Shown here: positions 53,960-63,285 of the stretch, one piece after another | Layout of the letters: the number at the start of each line of letters is the position of its first letter | How positions within the stretch are numbered: the stretch's first letter is position 1 | DNA from: Bacillus sp. OxB-1 | Lineage (GTDB): Bacteria; Bacillota; Bacilli; Bacillales_A; Planococcaceae | Assembly (NCBI RefSeq): GCF_000829195.1 | Contig: NZ_AP013294.1 | Coordinates: 3,530,619 to 3,594,618 of the forward strand | Reading direction: 5' to 3' | Length of the DNA stretch: 64,000 bases | The notes under the pieces: model-generated | What the model was told of the DNA's origin: nothing | The model's database searches: none | Seen by the model: only the letters and a program-made list of their open reading frames with translations | Made by a program: the position numbers and the translations under genes

Positions 53960-55612
53960 ATGAAAAATGTATGGAGAAAGAAAACAGCAGTGGTGACCAT
54001 GGCTGCTGTTGTCGCTTTATCATCGTTAGGCTTTGGTCGCAACCATATCACCGAGGCGAAGAACAACAAGAACGAACCGACCAATGTCATCATGATGGTG
54101 ATGGATGGAACGAGTGCAGGTGCTACATCGCTTGCAAGATGGTACAAAGGCGAAGACCTTGCAATGGATGAAATCGTCATCGGAGGCGTGCGAACGCATT
54201 CTGCCGAGTCGGCGATCACCGACTCCGCACCAGCTGCCACTGCATTGGCGACGGGCCATAAGAGTAATGATAAAATTGTTGGACTTCTTCCTGAGTTAGT
54301 AAATACACCAGGCGTCGAAGCGGTGGATCCTGAGGATGCCTTCAAACCAGTTGCGAATGTCTTAGAGGGTGCCAAACTGCACGGCAAGGCAACGGGCATC
54401 ATTTCCACATCTGAAATTCAACATGCAACGCCTGCGGGCTTCTCTGCTCACGCAACACATCGCAGCAACTACCAGGACATCGCTGAGCAACAAGTGTATC
54501 AGGAAATCGATGTTGTTCTCGGGGGAGGAAAAGAATCCCTATTACCTGGCGAGGGGAAAAATTCACGAGTGGACGGCGAAGATTTGACTAAAGTCCTTGA
54601 TGAAAAGGGATATGACTTTGTTGAAACACGTGAGGAGCTATTCCAAACAAATTCGGATAAAATCTGGGGATCCTTTGCTCCGTCTGCGTTAGCTTATGAC
54701 TTTGATCGCGAAACAACGAGCCATCATGAACCGACTCTCGCTGAAATGACGAAAAAAGCAATCGACACTCTTTCCACAGATGAAGATGGTTTCTTCCTAT
54801 TCGTCGAGGGAAGTAAAGTGGATTGGGCGGCACACGCAAATGACCCGATCGGCATCATCAGTGATGTATTAGCATTTGACGATGCGGTACAGGAAGCATT
54901 GGACTTTGCGAAAAAAGACGGAAACACAATGGTCATTGCAGTGAGTGACCACGGGAACAGCGGAATTACAATGGGGAACGTCAACACCAACTCCAACTAC
55001 CCTGAAATTCCGGTTTCAACGTACATCGATCCTTTGAAAAAAGCGACGATGACTGCTGAAGGTGCGCTGAAGCAATTAAAAGACGACCGTTCCAATATGA
55101 AAGAAGTAGCCGAATTATACGGTTTGGACAATCTGACGGAAACAGAAGTCGAAGCTCTCAAAGCATCCGAATCTTTACAAGCTGATATGTCGAAAATGCT
55201 GTCAAATCGTGCAAACATCGGCTTCTCCACAGGAGGTCATACTGGTGAGGATGTCTTCCTTTACGCCTATGGCCCATCTAAACCATACGGATTGGTAGAT
55301 AATACCGATCTTGCGAAAACAATGGCGTCCTTCCTAGGGTTTGATTTGAATAAAACAACGGACAAGCTATTCGTCAATGCAAGAGAGGCATTTGAGAATA
55401 AGAATTTTCAAACGCGTATTGATGTGACAGATGAGAACAATCCTGTCTTTATCGCAGAAAAGAATAATATCAAGATCGAACTCCCTGTGAATAAGAACAT
55501 TGCCCACGTAACGAAGCAAAACCAATCCTATACAAAGACACTTGACGGTGTAACTGTTTATAACGAAAAAGATTTCTTTGTATCGGAATCTGCATTGGAC
55601 CTATCCAAATAA
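53960..55612 (+). CDS. Secreted alkaline phosphatase
   Basis: 550 residues with signal peptide (MKNVWRKKTAVVTMAAVVALSSLGF). The catalytic serine is Ser89 in TDSAPAATAL. Metal ligands are expected in MMVMDGTSAG, EGSKVDWAAHANDP (Glu, Asp, His), VSDHGNSG and GGHTGEDV. It frees phosphate from organic esters outside the cell. GAGGGGGATGGCAAC precedes ATG 53960. The PhoP box upstream suggests induction by phosphate starvation. Genome-wide Bacillus PhoA proteins are shorter (about 460), so this belongs to the longer PhoA-like group. Confidence 0.92.
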   Translation: MKNVWRKKTAVVTMAAVVALSSLGFGRNHITEAKNNKNEPTNVIMMVMDGTSAGATSLARWYKGEDLAMDEIVIGGVRTHSAESAITDSAPAATALATGHKSNDKIVGLLPELVNTPGVEAVDPEDAFKPVANVLEGAKLHGKATGIISTSEIQHATPAGFSAHATHRSNYQDIAEQQVYQEIDVVLGGGKESLLPGEGKNSRVDGEDLTKVLDEKGYDFVETREELFQTNSDKIWGSFAPSALAYDFDRETTSHHEPTLAEMTKKAIDTLSTDEDGFFLFVEGSKVDWAAHANDPIGIISDVLAFDDAVQEALDFAKKDGNTMVIAVSDHGNSGITMGNVNTNSNYPEIPVSTYIDPLKKATMTAEGALKQLKDDRSNMKEVAELYGLDNLTETEVEALKASESLQADMSKMLSNRANIGFSTGGHTGEDVFLYAYGPSKPYGLVDNTDLAKTMASFLGFDLNKTTDKLFVNAREAFENKNFQTRIDVTDENNPVFIAEKNNIKIELPVNKNIAHVTKQNQSYTKTLDGVTVYNEKDFFVSESALDLSK

Positions 55613-55618
55613 TCTTGT

Positions 55619-55666
55619 AACGAATGCTTCCCTTATGCAATTTGTCTAGGGGAAGCATTCGTTTTA
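55619..55666. terminator. Terminator after the phosphatase gene
   Basis: AACGAATGCTTCCC and GGGGAAGCATTCGTTTT form a 13-bp stem with a 16-base loop and T-tail; it also faces crcB. Confidence 0.85.
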
Positions 55667-55690
55667 AAATCGTAGTCCCCTACTCTATTC

Positions 55691-56065
55691 TCATTTAAGC
55701 TCGTCAAACAAGCTCCCGCCAAGAAAATATCCGAAATAGACAAGGCTGATACCCGCCCCATACGTCAGAAGTAGATAAAGGATGGCCAAACGCTTCTGTC
55801 CACTTCGCCAGAGTTCCCACCATTCTTTCATCAAAGTCGAAAATGTCGTCAATGATCCCGCGATGCCGGCTGTTCCTAACGCTTTCCACCAAATGGACAA
55901 CGGCAGACCAAATACGAGTCCAATCAATACAGATCCAGCCAGATTAGCAATTAATGTGCCTTTTGGAAAACCTTTCGGGGCATTCCACTTTTGAGCGATC
56001 CAATACCGGGAGACGGCGCCGACAAACCCGCCAACACAGACTAGAGCAAGTGTCATCCAATTCAT
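55691..56065 (-). CDS. crcB: Fluoride ion transporter CrcB/Fluc, second copy
   Basis: 124 residues with four membrane helices. GGFVGAVSRYW near residue 12, LIANLAGSVLIGL (conserved Asn) near 40 and GIAGSLTTFSTLMKE near 68 are Fluc signatures. It pairs with the preceding crcB as the two halves of a dual-topology or heterodimeric fluoride channel. The ATG overlaps the first crcB stop as ATGA; GGGAGGAG is upstream. Confidence 0.92.
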   Translation of the reverse strand: MNWMTLALVCVGGFVGAVSRYWIAQKWNAPKGFPKGTLIANLAGSVLIGLVFGLPLSIWWKALGTAGIAGSLTTFSTLMKEWWELWRSGQKRLAILYLLLTYGAGISLVYFGYFLGGSLFDELK

Positions 56066-56439
56066 ATGCACTCCTCCCGTTTTCTGCTCAAATAAAAGCC
56101 CGCCGCTCCAGCAACCAGACCACCGATCAGACTGACGGCGACGTAAAGCGCAGCCAAGCCAAAACGCCCCTCTTCCATTAGTAAAATAACTTCCATGCCC
56201 AAAGCGGAAAATGTCGTGAACGACCCTAGAAACCCTGTCGTAATGGCATCTTGCACTTCTTTCCGACTCGTCCATCTTTGCAATACGCCGCCGACAAGGT
56301 AACAAAGTAAAAACGAACCGATCAAATTGACCGCAAACGTAGCCCAAGGGAAATGGGCTTCCGCAACAACTAGGCTGAATAAAAAACGGCAACCGGCACC
56401 GGCCATACCCGCTAGACCAATCCATAGCCAGGCCTTCAT
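56062..56439 (-). CDS. crcB: Fluoride ion transporter CrcB/Fluc, first copy
   Basis: 125 residues with four membrane helices, Arg in GAGCRFLFSL near 20, FAVNLIGSFLLCYL near 40 and GFLGSFTTFSALGME near 70. It exports fluoride. The start overlaps the helicase stop by four bases (ATGA), so translation is coupled to a DNA helicase gene, an odd partnership. No fluoride riboswitch can lie directly upstream because the helicase gene occupies that place. Confidence 0.92.
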   Translation of the reverse strand: MKAWLWIGLAGMAGAGCRFLFSLVVAEAHFPWATFAVNLIGSFLLCYLVGGVLQRWTSRKEVQDAITTGFLGSFTTFSALGMEVILLMEEGRFGLAALYVAVSLIGGLVAGAAGFYLSRKREECI

Positions 56440-58619
56440 TGCGCAGCCTTCTCCAGCAACCGGCGCTCCAGTACCATCTCCAAAGACAGCTTTTTGCTTG
56501 TGTTGCCGAAGCGGATATGGATCTCTTCCCCGTCCACTTTCAGAATGACCCCTTGGCCGAACACCCGATGCAACACATCAGTCCCTGCCGTCAATTCCTC
56601 CCGACTTCGGATACCGTTCGGGTTCAGCGGAGGAGGATTAACTGACTTCCCTTGGGATTTCCGTTCCTGCTGGACGGCAACCTTTCTTCTTCCAGCGACC
56701 GGCACCGGTTCCCCCGCCAAGATCCTTTTCACTTCATTGATAAACCGGGAGTCGCTCTTCCGCGTATTTCCCGACTTCTGATAGGAAAGCAACTCCAACC
56801 GTTCCTTCGCCCGCGTCATTCCGACGTAGAACAATCGTCGAGCTTCTTCCAGCATTCGTGTATCCGTCGCATCCTCTTCCGATGGAATAATGCCTTGGAC
56901 AAGATCGATCATGAACACCCTCCGGAATTCAAGGCCTTTCGCGCTATGAAATGTGGATAGGGTCACGGCGTTTTCCGGAGGATCATATTTCGCCTGCTGG
57001 ACCGCTTGCTCCAGTTCCTGCAAGCGATTGGCGAACTCGACCATCGTCCTGCACGAGCTTGCAATTTCCTCCAACGTATCCAAAATCCCCTGCAAGCCAT
57101 CCAGCCGGAATCCATACTTTTCCGACCTGCTCCTCAATGACTCTTCGTATTCCAGTTCATACCGGATCACGCGGATGACTTGAGCCGGCCGCATATCGGG
57201 AATTTTTCTGTACACTTCCTGATATTCTTTTAATTTCTCGGTTTGGTTCGCCTTTAATTCAACCGCTTCGATGAAACTATCGAATACATCCCGGTCTGTT
57301 TTTGCCGAAAGGAAACGGCTCACCTGATTGCGGGACACGAAGAGATTCATCTTCATGACGATTTGCGAGAAGATGTCTTTCCGGTTTGTATTGTAACTGA
57401 GCCGCATGAAATTCAGGATGTCCTTCAATATCCAATGGGAGAAAAACCGGTCGTCGGCATCCTTCATATAAAAGGGGATGCCCCTTCTTGTCAATTCACT
57501 GACGAACAGTGTCGAGGAGGCATTATTCCGGAACAGGATCGCCACTTCGCCCAACTCTTTTTCATTCAATAATTCATATGTAATGTATTCGAGCTGGCGT
57601 TTTGCGTCATCGAGCCGCTGGATCAGGATCGGCCCTTTCCCGCCATTTTCCGTCCGCATTTCTTTAGGATAGCGCTGTGTGTTGCATTTGATGAACGAGG
57701 CGGCCGTTTCGACGATTTCTTTCGAGGAACGGTAATTCTGCTCCATCCGCAAGATGGCGGCATCCGGGTACACTCTCCGGAAATCCAGTAAGTAGGAAGG
57801 GTCCGCCCCTCTCCATGTATAGATCGACTGATCGTCATCTGCCACGACGCAAAGATTGCCATGATGCGCGACGAGATGCTCCACGATTTTATGTTGGACG
57901 AGCGAAGTATCCTGGCTTTCATCCGTCAGGACATAGTCATAGCGGCTCCGGAACTGCTCTGCAATCGCTTCGTCCACCCGCAGCGCCTCTTCCCCGATCA
58001 GAAGCAGATCATCGAAATCGAGAAGCCGCTGCCGCGCGTCCCGAGACTTATACCGCTCGTATTTCAAAGCGATCTTCCCTGCCAGTTTGAAAGGCCCTTC
58101 CACGGCTGTCCACTTTTCCATCGGGACCATTTTGTTTTTCAGCGCGCTGATGAACGTGGATAGGGAGGACAGTTCATCTTCTGTCGCATCGTCGCGCAGC
58201 AACTCTTTATATAACTGTTTCAGCAAGCCCGTTTTTGTGATGGCCCCCCGTCCTTTTCCGGCTCCTTCGATCAGTTCATATCCGCTTCCCAGTTTCCCTA
58301 AATAGTTCCGTGCGATGGAAAACGCCAAACTATGGATGGTCGAAAAATCAACGGGCGGGCTATCCGGAAAAAATCGAGAAAACCGTTCCGCCATCTCCCG
58401 TGCCGCAGCACGGCTGAAGGTGACGGCTTTGATACGCCCAGGGTATGCCCCTTTTTCTTCGATCAAATAACCGATCCGCATAATCATCGTTGTCGTCTTG
58501 CCGGAACCCGGGCAAGCGAGCAAAAGAAGAGGGCCTTCCGTCTGCAAAACCGCTTGCCGTTGTACATCATTCAAATCGATATTCAGTTCCCTTTTCTTCC
58601 GTTCAAAAAAGTCTTCCAT
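56436..58619 (-). CDS. UvrD/PcrA-family (YjcD-like) ATP-dependent helicase
   Basis: 727 residues of superfamily 1A. Motif I ACPGSGKTTTM near residue 36, motif II DESQDTS near 225, motif III VADDDQSIYTWRGA near 250, motif IV MEQNYRS near 285, motif V TLSTFHSAKGLEF near 560 and motif VI YVGMTRAKERL near 605. The C-terminal HRVFGQGVIL segment resembles the PcrA tail. It unwinds DNA 3' to 5' in repair or replication restart. It is shorter than PcrA proper and more like YjcD. Confidence 0.92.
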   Translation of the reverse strand: MEDFFERKKRELNIDLNDVQRQAVLQTEGPLLLLACPGSGKTTTMIMRIGYLIEEKGAYPGRIKAVTFSRAAAREMAERFSRFFPDSPPVDFSTIHSLAFSIARNYLGKLGSGYELIEGAGKGRGAITKTGLLKQLYKELLRDDATEDELSSLSTFISALKNKMVPMEKWTAVEGPFKLAGKIALKYERYKSRDARQRLLDFDDLLLIGEEALRVDEAIAEQFRSRYDYVLTDESQDTSLVQHKIVEHLVAHHGNLCVVADDDQSIYTWRGADPSYLLDFRRVYPDAAILRMEQNYRSSKEIVETAASFIKCNTQRYPKEMRTENGGKGPILIQRLDDAKRQLEYITYELLNEKELGEVAILFRNNASSTLFVSELTRRGIPFYMKDADDRFFSHWILKDILNFMRLSYNTNRKDIFSQIVMKMNLFVSRNQVSRFLSAKTDRDVFDSFIEAVELKANQTEKLKEYQEVYRKIPDMRPAQVIRVIRYELEYEESLRSRSEKYGFRLDGLQGILDTLEEIASSCRTMVEFANRLQELEQAVQQAKYDPPENAVTLSTFHSAKGLEFRRVFMIDLVQGIIPSEEDATDTRMLEEARRLFYVGMTRAKERLELLSYQKSGNTRKSDSRFINEVKRILAGEPVPVAGRRKVAVQQERKSQGKSVNPPPLNPNGIRSREELTAGTDVLHRVFGQGVILKVDGEEIHIRFGNTSKKLSLEMVLERRLLEKAAQ

Positions 58620-58665
58620 GGTGCGAACTCCTTTTATCCGTAACTATTCTCCATTTACTGTACCA

Positions 58666-58705
58666 TAAAAACAGACAAAAACCTTTGCACGTTGTTGTGC
58701 AAAGG
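58666..58705 (-). terminator. Terminator after the small gene at 58723
   Basis: CCTTTGCAC and GTGCAAAGG form a perfect 9-bp stem with loop GTTGTT. On the minus strand it is followed by TTTTTGTCTGTTTTT, which shows that a transcript comes from the small gene side. Confidence 0.88.
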
Positions 58706-58722
58706 CCCTACTAGAAGGGCGT

Positions 58723-58863
58723 TCAAAATCTGCCCGTCTCATTCTTATTCTGCTGCAAGTCCATTTTTCCTTTGCCGCCGCCCGTGTATTCCGATGAAGC
58801 GACTTCATTTTTGCGTCGCTGTCCATCCGAAAATTCCTGGCCGATCCGCTTCGGATCTTCCAT
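58723..58863 (-). CDS. Small hydrophilic protein, unknown function
   Basis: 46 residues, ATG 58863. It is highly charged and polar (PKRIGQEFSDGQRRKNE, then EYTGGGKGKMDLQQNKNE), with no hydrophobic stretch. A strong minus-strand terminator sits just beyond its stop, supporting a real transcript. The ribosome binding site is weak (GGAACG). The composition fits small stress- or spore-related proteins of Bacillales, but no family is recognised. Confidence 0.5.
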   Translation of the reverse strand: MEDPKRIGQEFSDGQRRKNEVASSEYTGGGKGKMDLQQNKNETGRF

Positions 58864-58959
58864 CTTGTTCTGTTCGTTCCGATCCTTTTTTCGTTAGGTA
58901 TTACACTTACTCCCATCCGAGATATTTATCTGTATGAATATCCCCCTTTTGTCATCCAT

Positions 58960-59546
58960 TTAATCACGGATGACAACGTCTGCGGACGCCACCGGATTAT
59001 GGAGCTTGAGATAATGCTCTTCTGCTGGAAAATACCGCCGTTCATATTTTTGCAGAATTTCATATGCGTCACCAATATAGGAATCCCGCTTCGTCACCCG
59101 TTCAGCCCTCGTCTCCTTATCCACCTCCAAGAAAACGACTGCATCAAAAAAACCGCGCAGCTCTTCCCGCTGGAGAAAGACCCCCTCCACAATCACAGCT
59201 GGCGACTCCACTGGAATATGAAGTTCCCGAACATCATAGCGATCAGTGGCCTTATTGTAAAATTCAACCTTACGTATAAAGGGCATCTCTTGCTTCAACG
59301 GACCCAATACTTGATCAATCAAATAATCATATCGCCACTGTAAATAATAATAGCAATACCATTCCTCAAACTCATCCCGGTAGCGTGTGGCTTTGGGAGG
59401 ATGAAGTCATCCAAGTGAAGTACCATCGACCCGGGCATCTGCCGTTGGAGATTCATGGCAGCTGTCGTCTTGCCGGAGCCCCCGAGGCCGTCAATGCCGA
59501 TCAGGGCAGTATGGCCCGATTGTATTGCGGGCAGGAGATGTCTCAT
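58960..59546 (-). pseudogene. Nucleoside (uridine) kinase-like gene with a frameshift
   Basis: Two reading frames together make one uridine-kinase-like protein of about 195 residues. The first (from ATG 59546) holds Walker A GLGGSGKTT and LHLDDFILPKPHA. The second continues as RDEFEEWYCYYYLQWRYDYL and through IVEGVFLQREEL to the end. The break is near 59384-59388, where one base seems missing. The start overlaps the lepB stop as ATGA. It may be a pseudogene or a sequencing error; the downstream part shows no other damage. Confidence 0.75.
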
Positions 59547-60070
59547 TTAGGCACCCCCATTTCACGGATAGGAGCGAAACGGAATTTCACGACACCGACG
59601 ACGGAGTCCTTATCGATACAGCCCAAGACGCGACTGTCCATACTGTTTCGCCGGTTGTCCCCCAAGACGAACAGCTGCCCTTCCGGCACCCGGATGGCGA
59701 AATCCTCCGTCAGTTTCTGCCCTTCCCCGATTCGCGCTTTCACCGATTGGATATATTCCTCCTCATACTCTTCCCCGTTGATGTACAGCGTATCATCGAT
59801 CATCTCGATGACATCCCCCGGCAATCCGATGACCCGTTTGATGAAGTCGTCCTCCGTTCCCGGCGCATGGAAGACGATCATATCGAAATGATGGATTTTA
59901 TATATTTTGGAAATGACCAGTTTATTATTATGTTCAAACGTCGGTTCCATCGACTGTCCGGAAACGATGACGGGCGTGAATAGATAATGCCGGATCAGGA
60001 TAGCCAAGAAGAAGGCGATGAAGATGGATCTCAACCTTGAATAAAATTCGGTATGGCTTCTCTCGTACAT
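59543..60070 (-). CDS. lepB: Type I signal peptidase
   Basis: 175 residues, typical for SipS/SipT. The N-terminal membrane helix (SIFIAFFLAILIRHYLF) is followed by catalytic Ser40 in SGQSMEPT and Lys78 in FIKRVIGLPGD, and GDNRRNSMDSR near 140. It removes signal peptides outside the membrane from proteins such as the secreted enzymes in this window. It begins its own transcript and is coupled to the kinase-like gene. Confidence 0.94.
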   Translation of the reverse strand: MYERSHTEFYSRLRSIFIAFFLAILIRHYLFTPVIVSGQSMEPTFEHNNKLVISKIYKIHHFDMIVFHAPGTEDDFIKRVIGLPGDVIEMIDDTLYINGEEYEEEYIQSVKARIGEGQKLTEDFAIRVPEGQLFVLGDNRRNSMDSRVLGCIDKDSVVGVVKFRFAPIREMGVPK

Positions 60071-60163
60071 TCAGCAACCCCCGTCCTTGAAAATATGTCT
60101 CCATTCTAACATATTCATTTGCATGAAATGATATTTTCCAATCTTTCATTCTGAATGTTCCGG

Positions 60164-60210
60164 AAATGAAAAAACCCTTGAAAACCGGTAATCGATCGGT
60201 TTTCAAGGGT
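60164..60210 (-). terminator. Terminator after the chemoreceptor gene
   Basis: ACCCTTGAAAACCG (60174-60187) and CGGTTTTCAAGGGT (60197-60210), a 14-bp stem; on the minus strand TTTTTTC follows. Confidence 0.92.
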
Positions 60211-60221
60211 TCGCTTGCTCC

Positions 60222-62213
60222 TTACACTTTAAATTGACTGATTGCCTTATGCAATTCATCGCTGAGACTTGAGAGTCGATCCGCAGAGCCTGCTACTTCA
60301 CGGATGGCGTGCAATTGCTCGGTAGTCGAAGCATTGATCTCTTCGCTGGCGGCAGCCGTCTCTTGTGAAGTAGCTGCCATCGTTTCAATGGTCTCCAAAA
60401 CGGTTTCCTTGTGACGGACGACTTCATTCACCTCATCGTAGACGCCCGCGATGGAGCTTTCCAGACGTTGCATCAATTTGGCGATATTTTCGAATGTCGC
60501 TTCCGTAGCTTCAACGACGATCGCCCGATCTTGGAACGATTGGCCGGTCTCCTCCATTTCCGCCGCAACCCGGTGGGATCCTTCCTGAAGTTCCGCGACG
60601 GTCGCTCTCACTTCATCTGTCGCACGGCTTGATTGTTCGGCAAGTTTCCGGACTTCATCCGCCACCACGGCGAATCCCCTTCCATGTTCACCCGCTCTTG
60701 CCGCTTCGATGCTTGCGTTGAGCGCTAGCAGATTCGTCTGGGCGGAGACTTCCGTGATGGTCTCCAAAATGGTGCCGATCGCTTCCACTTTATGCTCTAA
60801 ATCTTGGACGGAATTCCCCATGGACAGCAAATTGGTCCGCCAGTCGGCAAAGGCCGTTTGCAGCTCATTAACCCGGGTCCGTCCTTCTGCATTTGCCGCT
60901 TCCGCGTCTGTTGCGATTGATCGCATGACGCCGGCTTTATCATGGATGCCCATAATCTGCTGGCCTAGCAGATCGACTGTCCGCGTCGCATCCTCGGTGT
61001 CATGGGCCGATTTGGTCGCTCCTGCCGCGACATCCTCAACCGCCCCTGCCATCTGTTCACTAATTGCGTTCGTCTCCTCCGCGGAAGCGCTCAAGCTCTC
61101 TGCGGAAAGGCGCACTTCTTGGACGGATTGCCGGACAGTGGCAATGATATTATGGACTTTCGTTGCCATGACATTGAAGTTGGCGGCCAGTTTTCCAAAT
61201 TCGTCTTTCGATTGGACTTCGGCATGGACGTTCAAGTCCCCCATCGCCATCTTATCCATCTCCGCACCGATAATATCGAGCGGCTTGATCAATTTGGTGA
61301 TCAGTAACCATAAGAGAACTCCGATCAGCAATTCTGCAAGAACGAAAATGAGGATGACGAGATTCCTCGTCTCTTTCGCGGTGTCCATGATGGCATCTTC
61401 ATTGAATGCGGCGCCAACGGTCCAGCCGAGCCGCGGGATTTCCGCAGAGACGGCAGTCATCGTCTTGCCGTTTTCTTCGTAACGCGCAACGCCTTTCTGC
61501 TGCGCGGTATTCATATATGAAATGTCCGCCCTTTCCCCACTTTCGGAAACGCCGGATGGATGAACAATCGCGTTGCCGGATTTATCCAACAGGAAAGGAT
61601 AGCCCTGAAATCCGAAATCGCTTTCCGACACCCGCTCGGTCATCATTGCCAAACTGATATCCGCCCCGAGTACACCGATAACCGTATCATTTTGTATCAC
61701 CGCTTTGGATGCCGTGATGACATATTCTCCGGTTGTCAAATCGATATACGGATCAGACCAGACGACCTGGCCGGGATTCGCTTTCGCATCAACGTACCAA
61801 CTCCGTCCTACCGCGTCAAAATCGGTAAGATCGACAGGCGGCATAAATACCGTTGCATTATTTTCCAGTGTAAAAAACGTCAAACCCGCCGCCGGCAGCT
61901 CTTCCAAGAAGTTGCCGAGCGCATTTTCAATGCCGACATGGGACACGGATTCATTTGACCCGGTGGCCTTTTGTTCTTCTACATAATCCGGAACAGCCGG
62001 ATGATTGACCAGCAACTGCAGCGCCTGCTCATACTGGAGCATGAAATTATCGATTGACTGCCCCATGACCGTGATCGCGACATCACTTTGGGAATACAGC
62101 ACCTGCTCCGTCTGCTTTTGCATCTGATTATTGACAAATATATTAATAACGGTGAGCACTATAAAAAACATTGCAAAGACGCTTACAATTATTTTTGTTT
62201 TAATGGACTTCAA
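60222..62213 (-). CDS. Methyl-accepting chemotaxis protein with dCache sensor
   Basis: About 663 residues: TM1 ([20 protein letters not shown]), a dCache ligand domain (about 40-280; [22 protein letters not shown] is the Cache core), TM2 near 290-310, HAMP, then a long signalling helix with hairpin tip [45 protein letters not shown] sequence near 500-540. It should sense an amino acid or organic acid and control CheA. TTG 62213 follows AAAGGAG; an ATG at 62276 is possible. Confidence 0.92.
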   Translation of the reverse strand: MKSIKTKIIVSVFAMFFIVLTVINIFVNNQMQKQTEQVLYSQSDVAITVMGQSIDNFMLQYEQALQLLVNHPAVPDYVEEQKATGSNESVSHVGIENALGNFLEELPAAGLTFFTLENNATVFMPPVDLTDFDAVGRSWYVDAKANPGQVVWSDPYIDLTTGEYVITASKAVIQNDTVIGVLGADISLAMMTERVSESDFGFQGYPFLLDKSGNAIVHPSGVSESGERADISYMNTAQQKGVARYEENGKTMTAVSAEIPRLGWTVGAAFNEDAIMDTAKETRNLVILIFVLAELLIGVLLWLLITKLIKPLDIIGAEMDKMAMGDLNVHAEVQSKDEFGKLAANFNVMATKVHNIIATVRQSVQEVRLSAESLSASAEETNAISEQMAGAVEDVAAGATKSAHDTEDATRTVDLLGQQIMGIHDKAGVMRSIATDAEAANAEGRTRVNELQTAFADWRTNLLSMGNSVQDLEHKVEAIGTILETITEVSAQTNLLALNASIEAARAGEHGRGFAVVADEVRKLAEQSSRATDEVRATVAELQEGSHRVAAEMEETGQSFQDRAIVVEATEATFENIAKLMQRLESSIAGVYDEVNEVVRHKETVLETIETMAATSQETAAASEEINASTTEQLHAIREVAGSADRLSSLSDELHKAISQFKV

Positions 62214-62354
62214 TTCGCTATTCTCCTTTATCTGCCGTTTTTTAAATCCCGTGATTTGTCGGCTATCCCTGCTCATTATAATATATAAGTCTTATGTAAG
62301 ATAGATAGTCCCGAGGATTAAAACTATTTTGATATAAAGGAATCTTCCCACAAA

Positions 62355-62386
62355 CTAAAAAAAGACACCTTTTCAGATGTCTTTCA
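62355..62386 (-). terminator. Terminator after the alpha/beta hydrolase gene
   Basis: AAAGACA and TGTCTTT form a short stem; on the minus strand TTTTTTT follows. It lies at the hydrolase 3' end. Confidence 0.7.
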
Positions 62387-63172
62387 CACGACATACCCAA
62401 GGGACCGCAAGACATTATCCATAAATGCCTCCGTGTAAAGATAGATGTCTTCGCGTTCGGGTTCTTGGTAAATATCATGGTAAAGCCGCTTCCATTGTTT
62501 GACTTGGATTTCCGACAGCTGCTGTTTCCATACCCAGCTTCGTGCGTAGGCGATATCGCTCAACTGATCGCTTCCGCCAAGGTGGAGAAGGACGGGTATG
62601 TCTTGGATGGTGTCCTCGTGCTGGAAGACCGACTTCATGAAAGTTTGCAATTCTTTATACCACAACGCCGTCACAACCGGGTTATACAGACGATCCGATT
62701 GAGCGTCAACGTACACATCATAATTGCGGGTCAACATTTCAATACTGATTTCATGATTCAGTTTCATGGAAGACGAGAATTTCGTCAGCATCGCCGAAAA
62801 TTTCGGCGGCTGGTGTTTCAATGAAAACCAAGGCGAACTGAGAATCAAGCCCGCAATCTCCAGTTTCTCCATTTGCAGGAGGCGCGCGACCAAGGTCGCC
62901 CCTAGTCCGTGCCCGAACACAAACAGCGGCAAGTGATCCGCCAATCCGACATCAATCAGTTTCTTGACATACTCTTCATATGTACGGAACGATTCATTGT
63001 GGATCCTTCTGCCGCTTTCTTCCCCATGGCCGGGCAAATCTCCGGTTACGACATGGTAGCCGCTAGCTCTCAGTTTCTGGATCAACCATGCGAAACGGTT
63101 ATGATGTTCATACGCATTATGAACGATGACTGCGACCGCTTTAGGCTGTCCGTCCGCTTCCCATTTCCACAT
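62384..63172 (-). CDS. Alpha/beta hydrolase (YtpA-like) lacking the nucleophile Ser
   Basis: 262 residues similar in layout to YtpA/serine aminopeptidase-type lipases. The nucleophile elbow, usually GHSMG or GHSLG, reads GHGLG (residues 87-91): Gly89 replaces Ser, codon GGA. The Asp (GGSDQLSD) and His (YHDIYQEPERED) of the triad remain. The first oxyanion segment is HNAYEHH where relatives have HGASEYH. The protein may be non-hydrolytic, or use another residue. ATG 63172 is set by GAGGAGGTTGCTC. Confidence 0.8.
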   Translation of the reverse strand: MWKWEADGQPKAVAVIVHNAYEHHNRFAWLIQKLRASGYHVVTGDLPGHGEESGRRIHNESFRTYEEYVKKLIDVGLADHLPLFVFGHGLGATLVARLLQMEKLEIAGLILSSPWFSLKHQPPKFSAMLTKFSSSMKLNHEISIEMLTRNYDVYVDAQSDRLYNPVVTALWYKELQTFMKSVFQHEDTIQDIPVLLHLGGSDQLSDIAYARSWVWKQQLSEIQVKQWKRLYHDIYQEPEREDIYLYTEAFMDNVLRSLGYVV

Positions 63173-63285
63173 GAGCAACCTCCTCATCTATCCATCGTCT
63201 ATTCTTATTTTACCGTTTTCAGTTCAATAAAAACCCGAACTTTGTTAGGATAATTATACACCACTTGAGGAAGAGGGAGAACGAA

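Noticed and set aside
58960..59322. Independent short gene for the C-terminal kinase part
   Set aside because: It has no ribosome binding site and its sequence continues the upstream kinase frame; a frameshift is the simpler reading.
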